DNA from: Cavenderia fasciculata
Taxonomy: Eukaryota; Evosea; Eumycetozoa; Acytosteliales; Cavenderiaceae
Assembly: GCF_000203815.1 (NCBI RefSeq)
Contig: NW_004457695.1
Coordinates: 3,038,001-3,102,000 of the forward strand
Direction of reading: 5' to 3'
DNA length: 64,000 bases
The notes under the pieces were generated by a model that made no database searches, was not told where the DNA came from, and saw nothing but the letters and a program-made list of their open reading frames with translations. Of this stretch, positions 1 through 13,232 are shown one piece after another; position 1 is the first letter of the stretch, and the number at the start of each line of letters is the position of its first letter. The position numbers were made by a program, and so were the translations under genes.

Positions 1-2934
1 GCTCTAAGTTTTAATGGATGATCGGCTGGAATCTTGATTGGTGGATTAAAGCCTCCCTTGCTAGTATCATATAATTCGAAAATCTCTGGTGGGGTCTTTT
101 CTCTTCCTACCAATTCTGATGCTCTTTCATTAAATGCTAATGTTCTTTTTGCTACTGGATCAATTGCTGGATGCCAATGTTTCTAAAATAGAAAATAAAA
201 GAAAATAATTAATACTTTGGATTTACATTTAATTTTTTTTTTTAATTTCTTACATAAAAGAAAGAAAGTTCCCAAAGAGAAGTAGCAAATGGATTACAAT
301 GATCTGGATCTTCAATATCGAAATTATATTCACCACCAGTATAGGTACCATCGTTTTCAATGATACGTTGAACTTGTGGATAAATGACAAAGAGATGTTT
401 GATGAATGAAATGATGGCAAGTGAGGCGTTGGGTGGAGTGGACAATGAGATGATGGCAACACGTTTGATAAAGGCAGCGACACGTTCCACTGCAGTTTGC
501 TTACGTTCACCAAGCATCAATTGGAGTGCATTCAAAGCCAACACACATACATGTTGTTGACTGGGCAATGCGAGTTGACCCAACATGGAATAGACCTTGG
601 AGAAATAGTCTTTGAGATCGACGTTTAAAGTGTGACCGTGCAACTTGACCGTCTTGAATGCAGTGATGGAGGCATTCAATGCGTTTGGTAGGGTGGTTAC
701 TTGATTCTCCATCAGAGTAGAGAGAGCTTGCAACATGTCACCCAAAAAGTCAACACTAATGTGATGAGAGAAACGAGCCAAACCTTCGAGTACCGATGTC
801 ATGGCCAGCGAGTGTGGAGCTCTCTTGATGATACGGAAATAGGTCAAAAAGACACTCTTGAGCATCTCGGTTTGAATGTATTTTTGTTCCTTGGACGAGT
901 AGACGGCAGAGGCCTCTTCCATCTCTTGCTCCAATTTCTTTTCCTTTCTAAACTCTTTACGATCGTTGTGTGAAAGAAGCTTACGTTCCTTGTTGGACAA
1001 CTTCTTCTTCTTGTCGAGCATCGATGCGTATTCTTCGGAGCTGGTGCCGTATGGATTCACCTTTTCAACGAGGTCATTGAATCGAAGCACCATAAAAGTA
1101 CGGATGATACGTGGGTCAAACATATAGTTGGTGACCTTGGCAACATTGGAAATGTTTCTGATGACTTCGAGTGATGTCTCACCACCGGTAGTATCTTGTT
1201 TAAAGAGATCTCTAATGTGTGAAATACAGAGAGTCGACACCTCATTATCACGATACACAGAGAAACGTGTGACAATGGTGACAAGATTGGTACGGAAGTT
1301 GAAATGTGGGTGCGACACTAACAAGGTGGCGGCACATTTGATTACCTGCAACAAGAGACCACCATACTCTCTGATTGAAAACTCTCCCTTTCTGACAAAG
1401 GAGCTGAAAATCGTTGCACTCTTGACGGCAGCGCTGTGGGCTTGTTGTTGATTCAAACAAATGTCAATGGTATTTTCGATAAACACCAAGTAGGTTTGAT
1501 AGAATTTCATCAACTTGGCTTCATATTGTTTGGCTTGTTGGATTTCCTTTGAATATTTAACCTTTTGCACTTTGCCATCAACTCTTTCCAACGTCGAATT
1601 TCCCTTGTCCACATGAATCTTGTAACCTGGAATAATATCCTTGAAAACTGCTCCCAACGACAATACACCCAATTTCTTTACTATTATATCTTGACTTAAT
1701 ATACAAATCGCAAAAATATCTTTAATAAACATAATCTGTAGAAAAATAATAAATCGGTTAGAACAATTTGTATAATATATATTATTATTATTATATTTGA
1801 TATTTGGTATTTGATATTTGATATATATTTACATTTCTTTCTGGATCTTCTAAAATTCTTGATGCCAATTTTGATAAATTAGTTTTGGCAGTTTCAACTT
1901 CCATTTGATGCTTTAAAAATAAATCAGCTTCAGACATTGGTTTATCGTCTTGTGATCCATCACCACCTAAGACGTCATCTTGTTCTTGGTCTCTATCGAT
2001 TACGTCGTCACCAAGATCTTGGTCCTCCTCTTCCATCAAATCTTCGTCAATCTTTTTCTGTTTTTGTTTGTTTTTCTTTTCCTCGCGCTTTTCATATTCC
2101 ATTCTCTTTTTCTCCATGGCTTCTTGTTTGCGTTGTGTTTGTTCCAATTCTCTCTTTTCCTTTCGTGTCAAGATCTTTGATTGTTCAAACTTTTCAAATG
2201 GTAATTGTTCCTTTCTAACTTGTGGTGTCAATTGAATCTCTGTAATCTTCTTGACTGTACCATCTTGATTTTTAATTGGTAATCTATTTCTCTATCAAAA
2301 ATATAAGGAAAAAGAAGTAAGTAATAAGTATTATTTTTTTAGAATATATATATTATAATCAATTATTAACTTGTGGTACATACAACCAATTCAAAATCAG
2401 TCCAATTTCTATGTTCTCTATTCTCAATGAATTTGTTTTCTACTTCCTCTTCATCCAACTCTTCACCATCTTCTTCTAAATCACCTTCGTCAGAGTAATC
2501 TGGATCTTCTTCTTCCTTTTCATCTTGTGAATCTTGTGAATCTTCATCTTCATCCTCTGAATCAGTCATTTGATCCTTATCAAACTTTCCTTTATCTATC
2601 TTTTTCAATTTCTTTGTTTCAAGTTGACTATAGGGTAGCAAAAAAATAGAGCAAAAGAGAGATTAATATTAACGATCTTTATATCGTTTAAAGTTTGTTG
2701 TGTATGTATGACAACATACATATTCTCTAAATCAGCAGATGAATGAAACCCAGAATTACTATTAAAGAACTCTAAATCTTCATCGGTAACTCTTTGTGGT
2801 TTGACCTTTGTAGAACCATTATCAAAGATTGCTTTGAATTCGTCCAATTCATCTTCCTTTGAAACGACGGCTGCAGCACTAGCTCTCTTTCTTTTGAGGT
2901 ATGCTTCCTCTACTCCTGTCATCTTTTTCACCAT
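1..2934 (-). CDS. noc3: NOC3 (nucleolar complex protein 3) homologue, 3' end outside the window
   Basis: CBF/Mak21-family factor. In yeast and animals NOC3 partners NOC2 in nuclear pre-60S ribosome assembly and also has a reported role in replication licensing. Exons read complement of <1..182, 254..1735, 1833..2291, 2384..2627, 2720..2934; each junction keeps frame with GTATGT/GTAAG donors and TAG acceptors. The N-terminus carries lysine/arginine-rich and acidic runs. The large fourth exon opens with the conserved KLGVLSLGAVFKDIIPGYKI block and continues through the armadillo-like NOC3 core. The last exon starts with the conserved KHWHPAIDP-like segment, so only the extreme C-terminus is missing. 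The start at 2934 is the first in-frame ATG; a second Met four codons on is possible. It is divergent from the BTB gene. Confidence 0.9.
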
Positions 2935-3713
2935 CCTCTCTCTATCTCTACACCAACTAGTTATATATTACTACACAAACTAGTTTAACTTTTTGAAATA
3001 TATATGTATATAACGCGAGTGTGATAGTTAGTAATTCAACAAAAAAAAAGATTGTAACACGAAATGACATTCGTTCGTTTTTTTTCTTTTTTTTCTTTTT
3101 TTCTATTTTTCGATTTTAACTAACCATCCATCCACTTAAAAGTGGAACATAATAATATAGTAATAATATTATTTTGTTGAGAATCTTAAGTTTATTTATT
3201 GTTAAATTATGTTTCAGAATATATAAATAGGTAAAAAATAAAAATATATGGAATCCTCTTTTATATAATATATTATGATATATTGATCTATATATATATA
3301 TCGATCTATACTTATCTAGTGGGTAAGATTATACAAATAAGTAACAGTCCTGCCGATTCTAGGATAAACAGATATCTTTTTGGAAGGAATAACCAAATCA
3401 GGCAAATTTTCGGGAAGTACCTCATTCCACGCGCCCAAATTTTTTTTGTCTTGGTGGCGAACGGGCACAATGATTTGATGGTTTCTAATAATAAAATATC
3501 TCCCTCTCTGTTAAACCGTTCTTGGTGTTAGGCTCACTCTCATCAACCAACCCAAGCCTTATTATAATTTAGAGATCACTTTTAGATTGTTACAATTATT
3601 TTTATCCAATCATTGACAAAGAGAGAGAAAGAGAGATTAACCCTAGCTCGCACTCAAAACACCCTCTCCAAAATTTAAAAAGGTCAACAAACTAACCTAA
3701 CCACCACTCTAAG
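2935..3713. promoter_or_regulatory. Divergent intergenic region between NOC3 and the BTB gene
   Basis: 779 bases with no supportable gene. It holds T-runs near 3080-3110, alternating TA repeats near 3220-3300 and an A-rich leader just before the ATG at 3714. It should contain both promoters. A short open frame at 3283-3531 has no recognisable protein features. Confidence 0.4.
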
Positions 3714-6700
3714 ATGAGTGATTATAATAACCACCAACAAGAATCATCATCACAACTCTTTAGTGAAGAGTATCATCAACAACAGTCCTCTCCTATCGAT
3801 GATGAACCTACCAACAATAACAATAGTACAGTCGTTAAAGAAGAAGAAGAAGAGAGTAATTATAATACCAAAATAAACATCGACAAAGAAGAACAGACAA
3901 TCCCTACTATAGAACCCACTCCTGCAGTTGTTGCTTCATCACCAGACGTCGTTCATCTTATCACTCCTCCTACTACTCAAGAAGAAGAAGAAAAAGTAGA
4001 ACAAGTTGAAGTTGAAGAGGAGGAAGAAGAAGAGGAAGAATTAAAGGTTATCGGAACACCAACATCACAATCTCCACCATCGCCATCATCAACAGCTGCT
4101 GAAAGTGATTTCATTGAAATTAAAGATCTACCAAAGATTATTACAATAGAGAGGCAGCTATCCTCTGATACCTCTGATTCATCCGAGTCGTCGTCGTCTT
4201 CACCATCATCATCAATAATATCAAGTGACCAACAACAACAACAACAACAATTGGAAGAAAGTCGTGAGGAACAAATACAAGTACAAGATCCCTCTACTCT
4301 TACTACAAATATGGAAACAATATCATCGGTTAGACCACCAATTACATCAATATCAACAACCAATGAAGAATATACTAATGGTTATTATAAAAGTCACTCA
4401 ATTGCAACGATGACATCATCGTTACCAATTCCAACACCAATCGTTAAATTAAATGTTGGTGGAGTTAAATATGCAACTACTAGAGATACACTACTCAACT
4501 CTAATAGTACATTCTTTATGGCGTTGCTGTGTGGATCGTGTGGCAATGCAATGGATGGGGATGGAAGTTATTTCATTGATCGTGATGGACCATTGTTTGA
4601 ACCAATACTCAGTTTTATGCGTACTGGTGAGTTCTCTCCAACAGAATACAGTACATCGACACTATCTAAAATCTATCGTGAAGCTGATTTCTATGGTATC
4701 AAGATACTCTCTGAAATCCTATCACCACAATCACGTAATGGTAGTTCATTCCTCATATCTAGAATCGATTCAATCAATTGGTTATCAAACAAACAATCAA
4801 ACAATTATGTAACTCATGTCATTACACGTGCCAATGTTTTAATTGTTGCTTATCGTGATTTATCAATTGAATGTTGGATGTATGTAAAAAAATAATAATA
4901 TTAATAATATTAATAGAAATGGATAAATATTAAATAATCTACCTTTTATTTTTTATCTAGATATAAAGGATTAGTATTTGGATGGATGCATATATTTAAA
5001 GTTGAATCACCAAATGACATTGTATCATTAAAAATATCGGTAACCAAAAGTAAAACAAATACAGTTACCAAGGGTCATTTGGTAGTTTGTACAGATAAAA
5101 AGGTTATCATTCTTTATAAATTTGATATTGATCCATATGATTTAAAAGTTAATGTAAATATCACCCAACAAACAACAACAACAATAATAATAATAATTAA
5201 TACTTAAATCATTTCATTTTTATTTATTTACTCTTTTGTCTAGTTGGTAGAAAATATTATAAAATTAAATCATGTTGCACATTATTCAAATTTCATGGTG
5301 AATGGACATTATTTAGCATTGATTTCAAGAAGTGGTCTAATTACAATGTTGGATTGTGAAAGTGAAAATGATCAATTAATATTAATGCAAATACCATTTA
5401 CCATTACAAATGTTACAGATGTTGAATATGTTTTATTTATTGTAAGAAATATAAATATATAAATATTAATCAATAACTTGTTACTAACAAATATATATTA
5501 TTTATTTAAATATATATATATATATATATATATATAGTCATGTGATAATGGTAAAATATATGAAATGAGACAAAATATGAAAGGAAATTGGGTTTGGGAT
5601 ATTGAAGAGGTATTTGAAATTAATAGTACTGAATTTTTGTATCCAAACTATGGTGGATTTTCAAGAAAGGCTTGGGAAATGTCAACTAGAAAGGATATGT
5701 TGAAAAGTAGTATATTAAAGGTGATTGAAACACCTTCAAACAATACAAATGGACACCAATCAACCTCATCATCTGAACAGAGTATGAGAGAGTTTTTAAA
5801 ATCTAGTAGAGAATACATCAACAATCAAAACAATGAAATATTTATACAAAACCTGTACCAACAATACTATACCTATGCCAACTCACCTAAATACAATCAT
5901 CCACATTCTGTATTCCCTCCACCTGCTCCTACCCCTACACCCACTGTTACGGCTGTTCCAGTCCAACAGTCAGTAATCGATATTGAAATAGAACAAGAAA
6001 AGAATAACAATTTGGATAGTATTGATAATAACGATTTATCGAATCATTTGGAGAATGCAGCTGTTTATGTGACGGCAACGTCTACTTCATCGGTTCAACA
6101 AATCAACTTTGACTCGAGAATTGCAATGGTGGCTGGAACATTGGATGGACACGTCCATTTAATGTTTAGAGGTACGAAATACCCTGATTTCCAACCGGCT
6201 GCCAAGTTTTGGATCGGTGGAAATGACCCGATTGTGCGTGTGTCGGTGAGTGGTGGTTATGAGGGTGTGTTTATATGTGCGCAGTCGTATTCGGGTATGG
6301 TCAAGACATGGCAGTACAAGTCGTCCAACGTGCCCTATCCATCGACGGTCAAATGTATATCAACACACCATCCACACAGATCGACCGTCAGCACCGTGTC
6401 ATCTCCCATCTCACTCGTCGCACGTTTCAAAACATTCAACTCACTCTACTGTATCTCGCGACACTCCGATTCCCAACAAGGGGGTAGTAGAGGAGCCAAC
6501 GGTGAGACTGGCGGAGACTCATCACCATCCAATGTCACTGGATCCAGTCCCATCATGCTCGGTCTAGGTGGTACATTACGCGGACCAAATAACCTAATGA
6601 ATCTGAACAACAACAATGGAAACAATAACAACAATGGTAACAGTGGTGGAAATGTAAATGGAGGTATTAACCACAGTCTCATGAACACACTTACCAAGAC

Positions 6701-7085
6701 CAGTATCAACGGATCGTCATCACCCAACATTCCAATGGGTGGTACCAATAATAATAGTAAGGGTGCCAACTCATCATACAACCAAATCTATATTACAGGT
6801 GGTGATGCCAATACTGGATACGAGTTACTCGTCTACCCACTCTCACATCGTCATGATGGTGATATTATCCCGTCTTCTGAATGGCTCGATAGCCACTTGC
6901 AAACGCCTATCCGTATCCCAATGGTTGATACCACTCCCATCACCAACATTACAGTCTCTACCTATGGTGGATCCGAACCATCCTACTCTGATGTAGTCTA
7001 TCAAATCATCACCTTTCACGAATCCAATAATATCTATTCTTGGGATCTCAAAGATATCAATTCAAAGTTTAATGATAAAAATTAA
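3714..7085 (+). CDS. KCTD3/SHKBP1-like protein: BTB (T1) domain plus WD-like C-terminal region
   Basis: Exons 3714..4879, 4961..5153, 5244..5441, 5538..7085 encode 1034 residues. Residues 1-240 are low complexity (Glu, Ser, Gln, Asn). About residues 243-335 form a potassium-channel-tetramerisation-type BTB fold, recognised by KLNVGGVKYATTRDTL and a phenylalanine-rich segment with the IDRDGPLFEPILSFMRTGEF motif. The following half has spaced beta-strand blocks with SGMVKTWQY- and IYSWDLKD-like ends, suggesting a degenerate WD40 propeller interrupted by a Gly/Asn-rich insert (about genomic 6590-6780). This order resembles animal KCTD3 and SHKBP1, where the BTB module oligomerises and can link to CUL3; a CUL3 role here is inference. 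The fourth exon follows a pure TA-repeat intron end. Confidence 0.75.
5515..5537. repeat. TA dinucleotide tract at an intron 3' end
   Basis: Uninterrupted TA alternation forms the end of intron 3 of the BTB gene right up to the TAG acceptor, leaving no pyrimidine tract. Confidence 0.7.
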
Positions 7086-7417
7086 TGTAATTTGAATAAA
7101 TCATACAAACTATAATTATACATTGTTTAAACAAAGATTAGATGGGAATGATCATTAAAAAGCCACCATCGTAAAGTTCCAAGGAAAATCAAATTGTGAG
7201 GGGTGTGTGTTGTTGGGGGTGACGGAGATGATGAAGAGAATCAATCTTCTGTCTTTTTTTTTGAAGTTGGCAACAATCACCATTTGTAAATTTTAGTAAT
7301 AATACAGATAAGATAATAGATACCCATATATACACATAGAGATAGATTAGATAGAAGATCCAACAACTATAGTAAATGAATAATTAAAAATAGAATAGAA
7401 TAGAAATAGAAATAGAA
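7086..7417. promoter_or_regulatory. Intergenic, presumed promoter of the HGSNAT-like gene
   Basis: 332 AT-rich bases between two same-strand genes. There is a T-run near 7253-7262 and a GAAATA-type A-rich repeat just before the ATG at 7418. No open frame or RNA signal was recognised. Confidence 0.35.
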
Positions 7418-9551
7418 ATGAAATACTTCAAATCAATAGTAGTGTTGACTATTATTGTTATCATATCATCATTGTTATGGTCAACACAAGTTGATGCTAC
7501 ATCTATAGATTTCGTTGACAATATTAGATCAATAGGTCTAGATGATAGTATATATGATCAACAAGGATTTAATAATGTTACAGTACCATTACCAGATGTA
7601 GGTGAATTGGCTTATGATTTATGCTATGTGCGTATATTGACCAATCTAACTGATCTCTATACTTTAAACTTGTCATCTGTATTTGGTGCTTGTTATAATT
7701 GTGCATTCCAACCTTTGGATATTGTATTTATAAAGTATGAATGAAATAACTAAACAACAACCCTTCTATTCTATTTATAAACTAACCTTTAATTTATACT
7801 TTTTTTTAAATTTCTCTCTATAGTGGAACAACACCATACTTTACACTTGCAACAACCTTTTCATATACATTTAATGCATCGGTGTACGATCTAATTGGTA
7901 GAATGGGTGAAACTATAACATTCTCGACAAGATTCCATGAACGTGGAATCTATGATTTATATATCAATTCAATTTATGTTACTTCAACAAAGTATGTACA
8001 AATGATGATGTATACATAAATATATATATACACATATATCATATGATTTATAATTAATTGTTATTTTTATTTTTATTTAGAGGATTAAGTTATAATATAA
8101 ATATAGTTAAAGATCCAATTAATACATTTGTACCAATAGGAGTAATGTTTGGAATATTTATTGGAGCAGCGATTGCATGGCCAATCATTATACATTATTA
8201 TAAGAAATCAAAGAGTGAATCATTGGAATTCCAACTACAGAATTTGGAATCGAACCAACCTAAAAAAGACAGATTAAAATCATTGGATGTATTCCGAGGA
8301 TTGTCTATTACGATTATGATATTTGTAAACTATGGAGGTGGTGGTTACTGGTTCTTTAATCACTCGTATTGGAATGGTTTGACGGTGGCCGACTTGGTAT
8401 TCCCATGGTTCATTTTTATCATGGGAATTGCCATGCCACTATCTTTTAATGCCATGGAGATTAGAGGTGTACCAAAGAGAACCATCTTTATAAAGTTGGT
8501 TCGTCGATCGGTCATTCTTTTCAGTTTGGGTTTGTTTATCAACAATGGAAACAATCTTGGTCACTGGCGTATACTCGGTGTATTGCAACGATTTGGTGTC
8601 AGTTACTTTGTGACTGGCTGTATCATGATGTTTGTACCATTGTATCGTCCAAATGGCGGCGGCGGCGGAAACAGTCATCATCAATACAACCGATTCGACG
8701 GTACTGGAAATGATAGAGAACGAGAACCATCAGAATCAGACCCATTATTCCAATCATCTTCAATTCAAGAAAAGTTCAAAGCACACTCTGCATCAATGTT
8801 GGCCGACTTTATTCCATTTTGGTTGCAGTGGTTATTTGCCCTATTGATTCTGGCCGTTTGGTTCCTTGTCACCTTTTTATTACCCGTGCCTGGATGTCCA
8901 ACCGGCTATCTTGGTCCAGGTGGATTGGGTGACCAAGGTCAACATGTCAACTGCACAGGTGGTGCTGCCAAAATTGTCGATCTTCATATCTTTTCCAACA
9001 ATCATATTTTCCAAACACCAACTTGTCAACCCATCTACAATACCGGTGCCTATGACCCAGAAGGAACACTTGGATACCTCACCTCTGTCTTTATGTGTTT
9101 CCTTGGAGTGCATGCTGGCCGTACCATTATGACTTACAAATCGAATCGTTCACGTCTTATTCGTTGGACCATTCTCTCTATTCTGTTGTGTGGTATTGCA
9201 GCAGGTCTATGTGGAGTATCACAAAATGGTGGTTGGATTCCAATCAACAAGAATCTCTGGACACCTTCATTTATCTTTTTATTGTCTGGTTTTGGATTCT
9301 TTGTGTTGGCAATCTTTTACGTAGTCGTCGATATCAAACGAATTTGGAATGGTGCTCCATTGGTCTATGTTGGTATGAACCCAATCACAATCTATTGTGG
9401 ACATGAAATACTTGGTGGATATTTCCCATTCTCTTTTTATGCTTCCGTCCAAACTCATGCTCTCTACCTATTATCAAATTGTATTGGTGTTGGATGTTGG
9501 TTATTAATAGCTTATTTAATGTATAAAAATAGAGTTTTTATTAATATTTAA
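7418..9551 (+). CDS. HGSNAT-like transmembrane acetyltransferase (heparan-alpha-glucosaminide N-acetyltransferase family)
   Basis: Exons 7418..7734, 7824..7991, 8081..9551 give 651 residues. A signal peptide (hydrophobic residues about 8-22) precedes a luminal domain of about 160 residues, then a multi-spanning region. The family signature is clear: RLKSLDVFRGLSITIMIFVNYGGGG followed by NHSYWNGLTVADLVFPWF. The His of NHSYWNG (about residue 256) aligns with the catalytic His of human HGSNAT, which carries acetyl groups from cytosolic acetyl-CoA across the lysosomal membrane. A hydrophilic Gly/Glu/Ser loop near genomic 8650-8770 separates membrane blocks. Lysosomal acetyl transfer is inferred from the family; the natural acceptor in an amoeba without known heparan sulfate is unknown. 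Confidence 0.85.
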
Positions 9552-9881
9552 AAAAAAAAAAATCAAAAATAAATAAAAAGTATAAATAAATAAAAAGTAT
9601 AAATAAATAATAATATGTATAAAAAAAAAACAAATACAGATAAATATTAATAATATCAATAATTTTTGTTATTATTATTACTTTTAAATTTTACAAATGT
9701 TTTTTTATTTATTTATTTTTAAAACCTTTTTTTTTTTGTTTTGGAAAAGGATTTGAAAAGTAATTCAGTGTTTAGAATTACTAGGGGGAATGGTTTGTTT
9801 GTTTGTTTGTTGTTTTTTGTATCTGGGGAATATTAAAATAAATTAGATTGATTTAAAATCTCTTATTTGATTCTACTCTTT
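9552..9881. other. AT-rich spacer between convergent genes
   Basis: 330 bases between tail-to-tail genes. It holds A-runs after the upstream stop, a duplicated AAATAAATAAAAAGTAT block near 9574-9605, and T-runs with GTTT repeats near 9790-9820. It probably holds both 3' UTRs; no gene was seen. Confidence 0.4.
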
Positions 9882-12800
9882 TTAATTGTTGAGAGAACCA
9901 ACTTGAGTTGGAATTAATACTGAACTTCTAGTTGGACGTCTGATAACGTCTACGATTGAACTTTCGGATCCAGTTTCATCGTCGCCAGAGGCAGCCTTGA
10001 AGGCGTTGACGACACGGATCTTTTGTTGGGTTTGTCTGACTAGTTGCCATCCACGACCGACTTCAACTGGCTTGGCAGTGGCTGGTTGTGGTGGGACGAC
10101 AAGTGGCATGGACTCTGTGGTGGTATCTGGGCTATTTACAATGGGCGATGAAGAGACAGAATCCTTGTTGTTGGATGATGGCAAGACTGGGGTGCTTTCG
10201 ATGGAACCTGGGTGCGACGAGTCGACGGGTGGGGTGTAGATGGTTTCAGAGATCTTTGGCTTCTCCTTGGCAAGGGCTGGTTCGGGGATATTGATCATTC
10301 TGAGGAGGAAACCAAGTGGAAGGGAAAGTGAACCAATGATGATACAACCGATCCATTCGTAGCCGAGTCCGACGGTCGAAGTGACCTTGTCACCAAACTG
10401 AACAAAGATGACTTGGACAATGACAGTGCCGATGAGCACCATGATAAAGATGGGGTTGTCGGTGATACCCTTGAATGGGTTCATGCGATTACCGAGGACA
10501 CGGGCATTGATTTCATTAAAGAGTTGGCAGAATACGAATGTGTTGAAAATGATGGTGTAGTGTTGCACGCCATTCTTGACGACGGTCTCGCCGAGAATGT
10601 CACTGTAGATGTCGTGACCCTTGAACAAGAGCACAAAGAGGACGATGATTTGGAAGACTGATTGACCGATAATGTTACGCCACATGGAACGGGTGATGAG
10701 TGGGGCGTTCTTTCCATTGGGTGGACGGTCAAGGAGCTCGGGTGTGGGTGGTTCAGTGGCGAGGGCAAGTGCGGCCAAAGTATCCATAATCAAGTTGACC
10801 CAGAGCAATTGGACGGCAGTAAGAGGGGACTCACCATTACCGGCAATGGTACCGACAAAGGCGACGACGACAGCGACGACATTGACGGTCAATTGGAATT
10901 GAAGGAACTTGCAAATGGCATCGTAAATGTTACGACCCCAAATGACGGCACGGACAATAGAGGCAAAGTTATCGTCGAGCAAGACGACATCAGAGGCGGC
11001 AATAGCGACTTCAGTACCAGAGATACCCATCGAGAAACCGACGTTGGCCAATTTAAGGGCGGGACCATCGTTGGTACCATCACCAGTGACGGCGACGACC
11101 TCACCGAGATCTTTGAGACGACCGACGAGCAACTGTTTGTCGGTTGGCGATGAACGGGCGAGTACTTGGAGACGTGGGAGGATGGCGTCCATGTCGGCTT
11201 GCGAGAGCTCTCTAAACTTGGGACCTTCCATGCAGAGACCTCCCTCGGTGAGGATACCACAGTTACGGGCGATGTTTTGGGCAGTGATAATGTTATCACC
11301 AGTGACCATTCTGACAGTGATACCGGCACGTTGGCATTGCTTGACGGCTTCAGGTACTTCGGGACGGAGTGGATCCTTGATACCGACGACACCGATAAAG
11401 ATGAGGTGGTCTTCAGGTGGCTCGTTAAAGTCGAGGGTGGTGGTTGCTTCAAAGTCGCGGTAGGCGAGACCGATGGTACGCAAGGCGTCGGTGGCAAACT
11501 TGGTGATACAGTCTTCAAAGTGGACGCGAGCCTCGTCGTTGAGTGGTTGGACTTGGCCATTCGAGTCAAAGTAACGGTCGCATTGACCGAGGATGATTTC
11601 AGAGGCACCCTTGCTGTAGAGACGGTAGGTGTTGGCATCTTGGTCGACCAAGACAGACATACGCTTACGGGCCGACGAGAAGGGGTAGAGTTGACGGATA
11701 TTCAAACGCTTACGCACCTCTTGGTAGTCGGATCCGAGGACCTTGCCAAAGTTGAGCAATGCACACTCGGTCTTGCTGCCAATAAACTCCATCTTGCCCT
11801 TGGTGGACAGACCTTCGTAGGCATTCGAGTTGATGGCAATACCGTCGGCGAGGATGGGGATGACGTTGGCGGGCATGGTGGCCTTGAGGGCCTCGTTGAC
11901 CTCGGCAAAGAGGCTGGCGACGTGGCCCGTGACGACAGTCATGACGTTTTGGGTCAGTGTACCGGTCTTGTCCGAGCAAATGTTGGTGGCGGAACCCATG
12001 GTCTCGCAACTTGCCAAATGACGCACCAAATTGTTCTCCTTGTACATCTTGAGCATACCGTAGGCAAGGGCCATGGTGACGGCAAGGGGGAGACCTTCGG
12101 GCACGGCAACGACGACGATGGTGATGGCACCAATGACCATCTGGGTGACATCCGATGCGGCATTGCTGCCAATGTCTTCCTTGTTGACCTTCTTTTCGAT
12201 AAAGTATTTGGGGATGACGATGAGGAGTAAGAGGACGGCAGCCGACAGACCACACTTTCCAATGTTTTCGGCCAACTTTGACAACTTCTTTTGGAGTGGA
12301 GTGTCCTCGGATTCAACACGCAAACCCATCATGGTCTTACCGTTGAACGAATTGACACCGACGGCAGTGACCATCATCTTTCCAAAACCTTCCAATACCA
12401 GCGAACCAGAGATAAAGAATGGGTCCATGCCATCCTTGGTATGACCCTTTTTGATGGGGTCAGACTCACCAGTGATGGAGGACTCGTCGCAACGAAGGGC
12501 GTGACCGTCGACAAACACACCATCGGCACAGATAATGTCACCAGTGTCGAGACAGACAATGTCACCGACACGAACGTCGAAAATAGAGATTTGGCATTGT
12601 TCGCCCGATCTGATGGCCTTGACTTGCTTGTCCGAAGTCTTTTCGTTCAAGTCACGGAAACGTGCTTGATTACGATAGTCGTTACTAGATGTCACGGCGA
12701 CCACAATGATAACGGCCACCAAAATGGCGACACCATCGATCCATCCAGTCTTTGGATCATGTGAAGTTGCTGGGATGGCTCCCAACACTGTCGATACAAC

Positions 12801-13232
12801 AGCTGCAACAATCAAAAGAATTAAAATGTGATCTGATAATGCATCTAAAATCATACTCCAAATTGATTGATGTGGTGGTGGTGGTAATATATTCTTTGCA
12901 TATCTAAAAATAAAATAGGAAATGGAAATGGAAAAAAGAAAAAAGGAAAAAGAAAAGGGAAATTAAATTAATTAAATGGATGGAAATGGATGGATGAAAA
13001 ATGGATGTAATAATTACTTTTGAACTCTAGCAACTTCTGTAGAATTATTTTCATTGGGTAGACCACCTTTTATGTCACTTCTAAGTGATTTGGCCAAACC
13101 TTCGAGTCCGCCCAATTCGGAATATTGATCGAATCCCTTGGGAACATCGACCAATTTACCGAGTTCTTGTACGCTCACTGGAAACTCGTCTTCCAATGGA
13201 GCTAATGCTATACTTTCCAATTCTTCTCCCAT
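9882..13232 (-). CDS. P-type Ca2+-ATPase, plasma-membrane (PMCA, type IIB) class
   Basis: Exons complement of 9882..12903 and 13018..13232 give 1078 residues. All P-type hallmarks are present: a TGES actuator motif (about 216-219), PEGLP in the fourth membrane helix (about 340-344), the phosphorylated Asp in DKTGTLT (about residue 383), TGDGTNDGPALK in the hinge, and the LLWVNLIMDTLAALALATE segment of helix 6. The N-terminus has the PMCA-type GGLEGLAKSLRSD block. It would export Ca2+ from the cytosol or load it into the contractile vacuole, as Dictyostelium PAT1 does. The C-terminal tail contains IRVVNAFKA (residues 1034-1042), which resembles the calmodulin-binding segment of animal PMCAs. 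The gene uses more G/C at third codon positions than its neighbours, consistent with strong expression. Confidence 0.95.

Noticed and set aside
10662-12764. Long open frames on the plus strand opposite the calcium pump (up to 354 residues at 11166-12230)
   Set aside because: They mirror the GC-biased codons of the pump, have no domain-like content, and the opposite frame carries every P-type ATPase motif.
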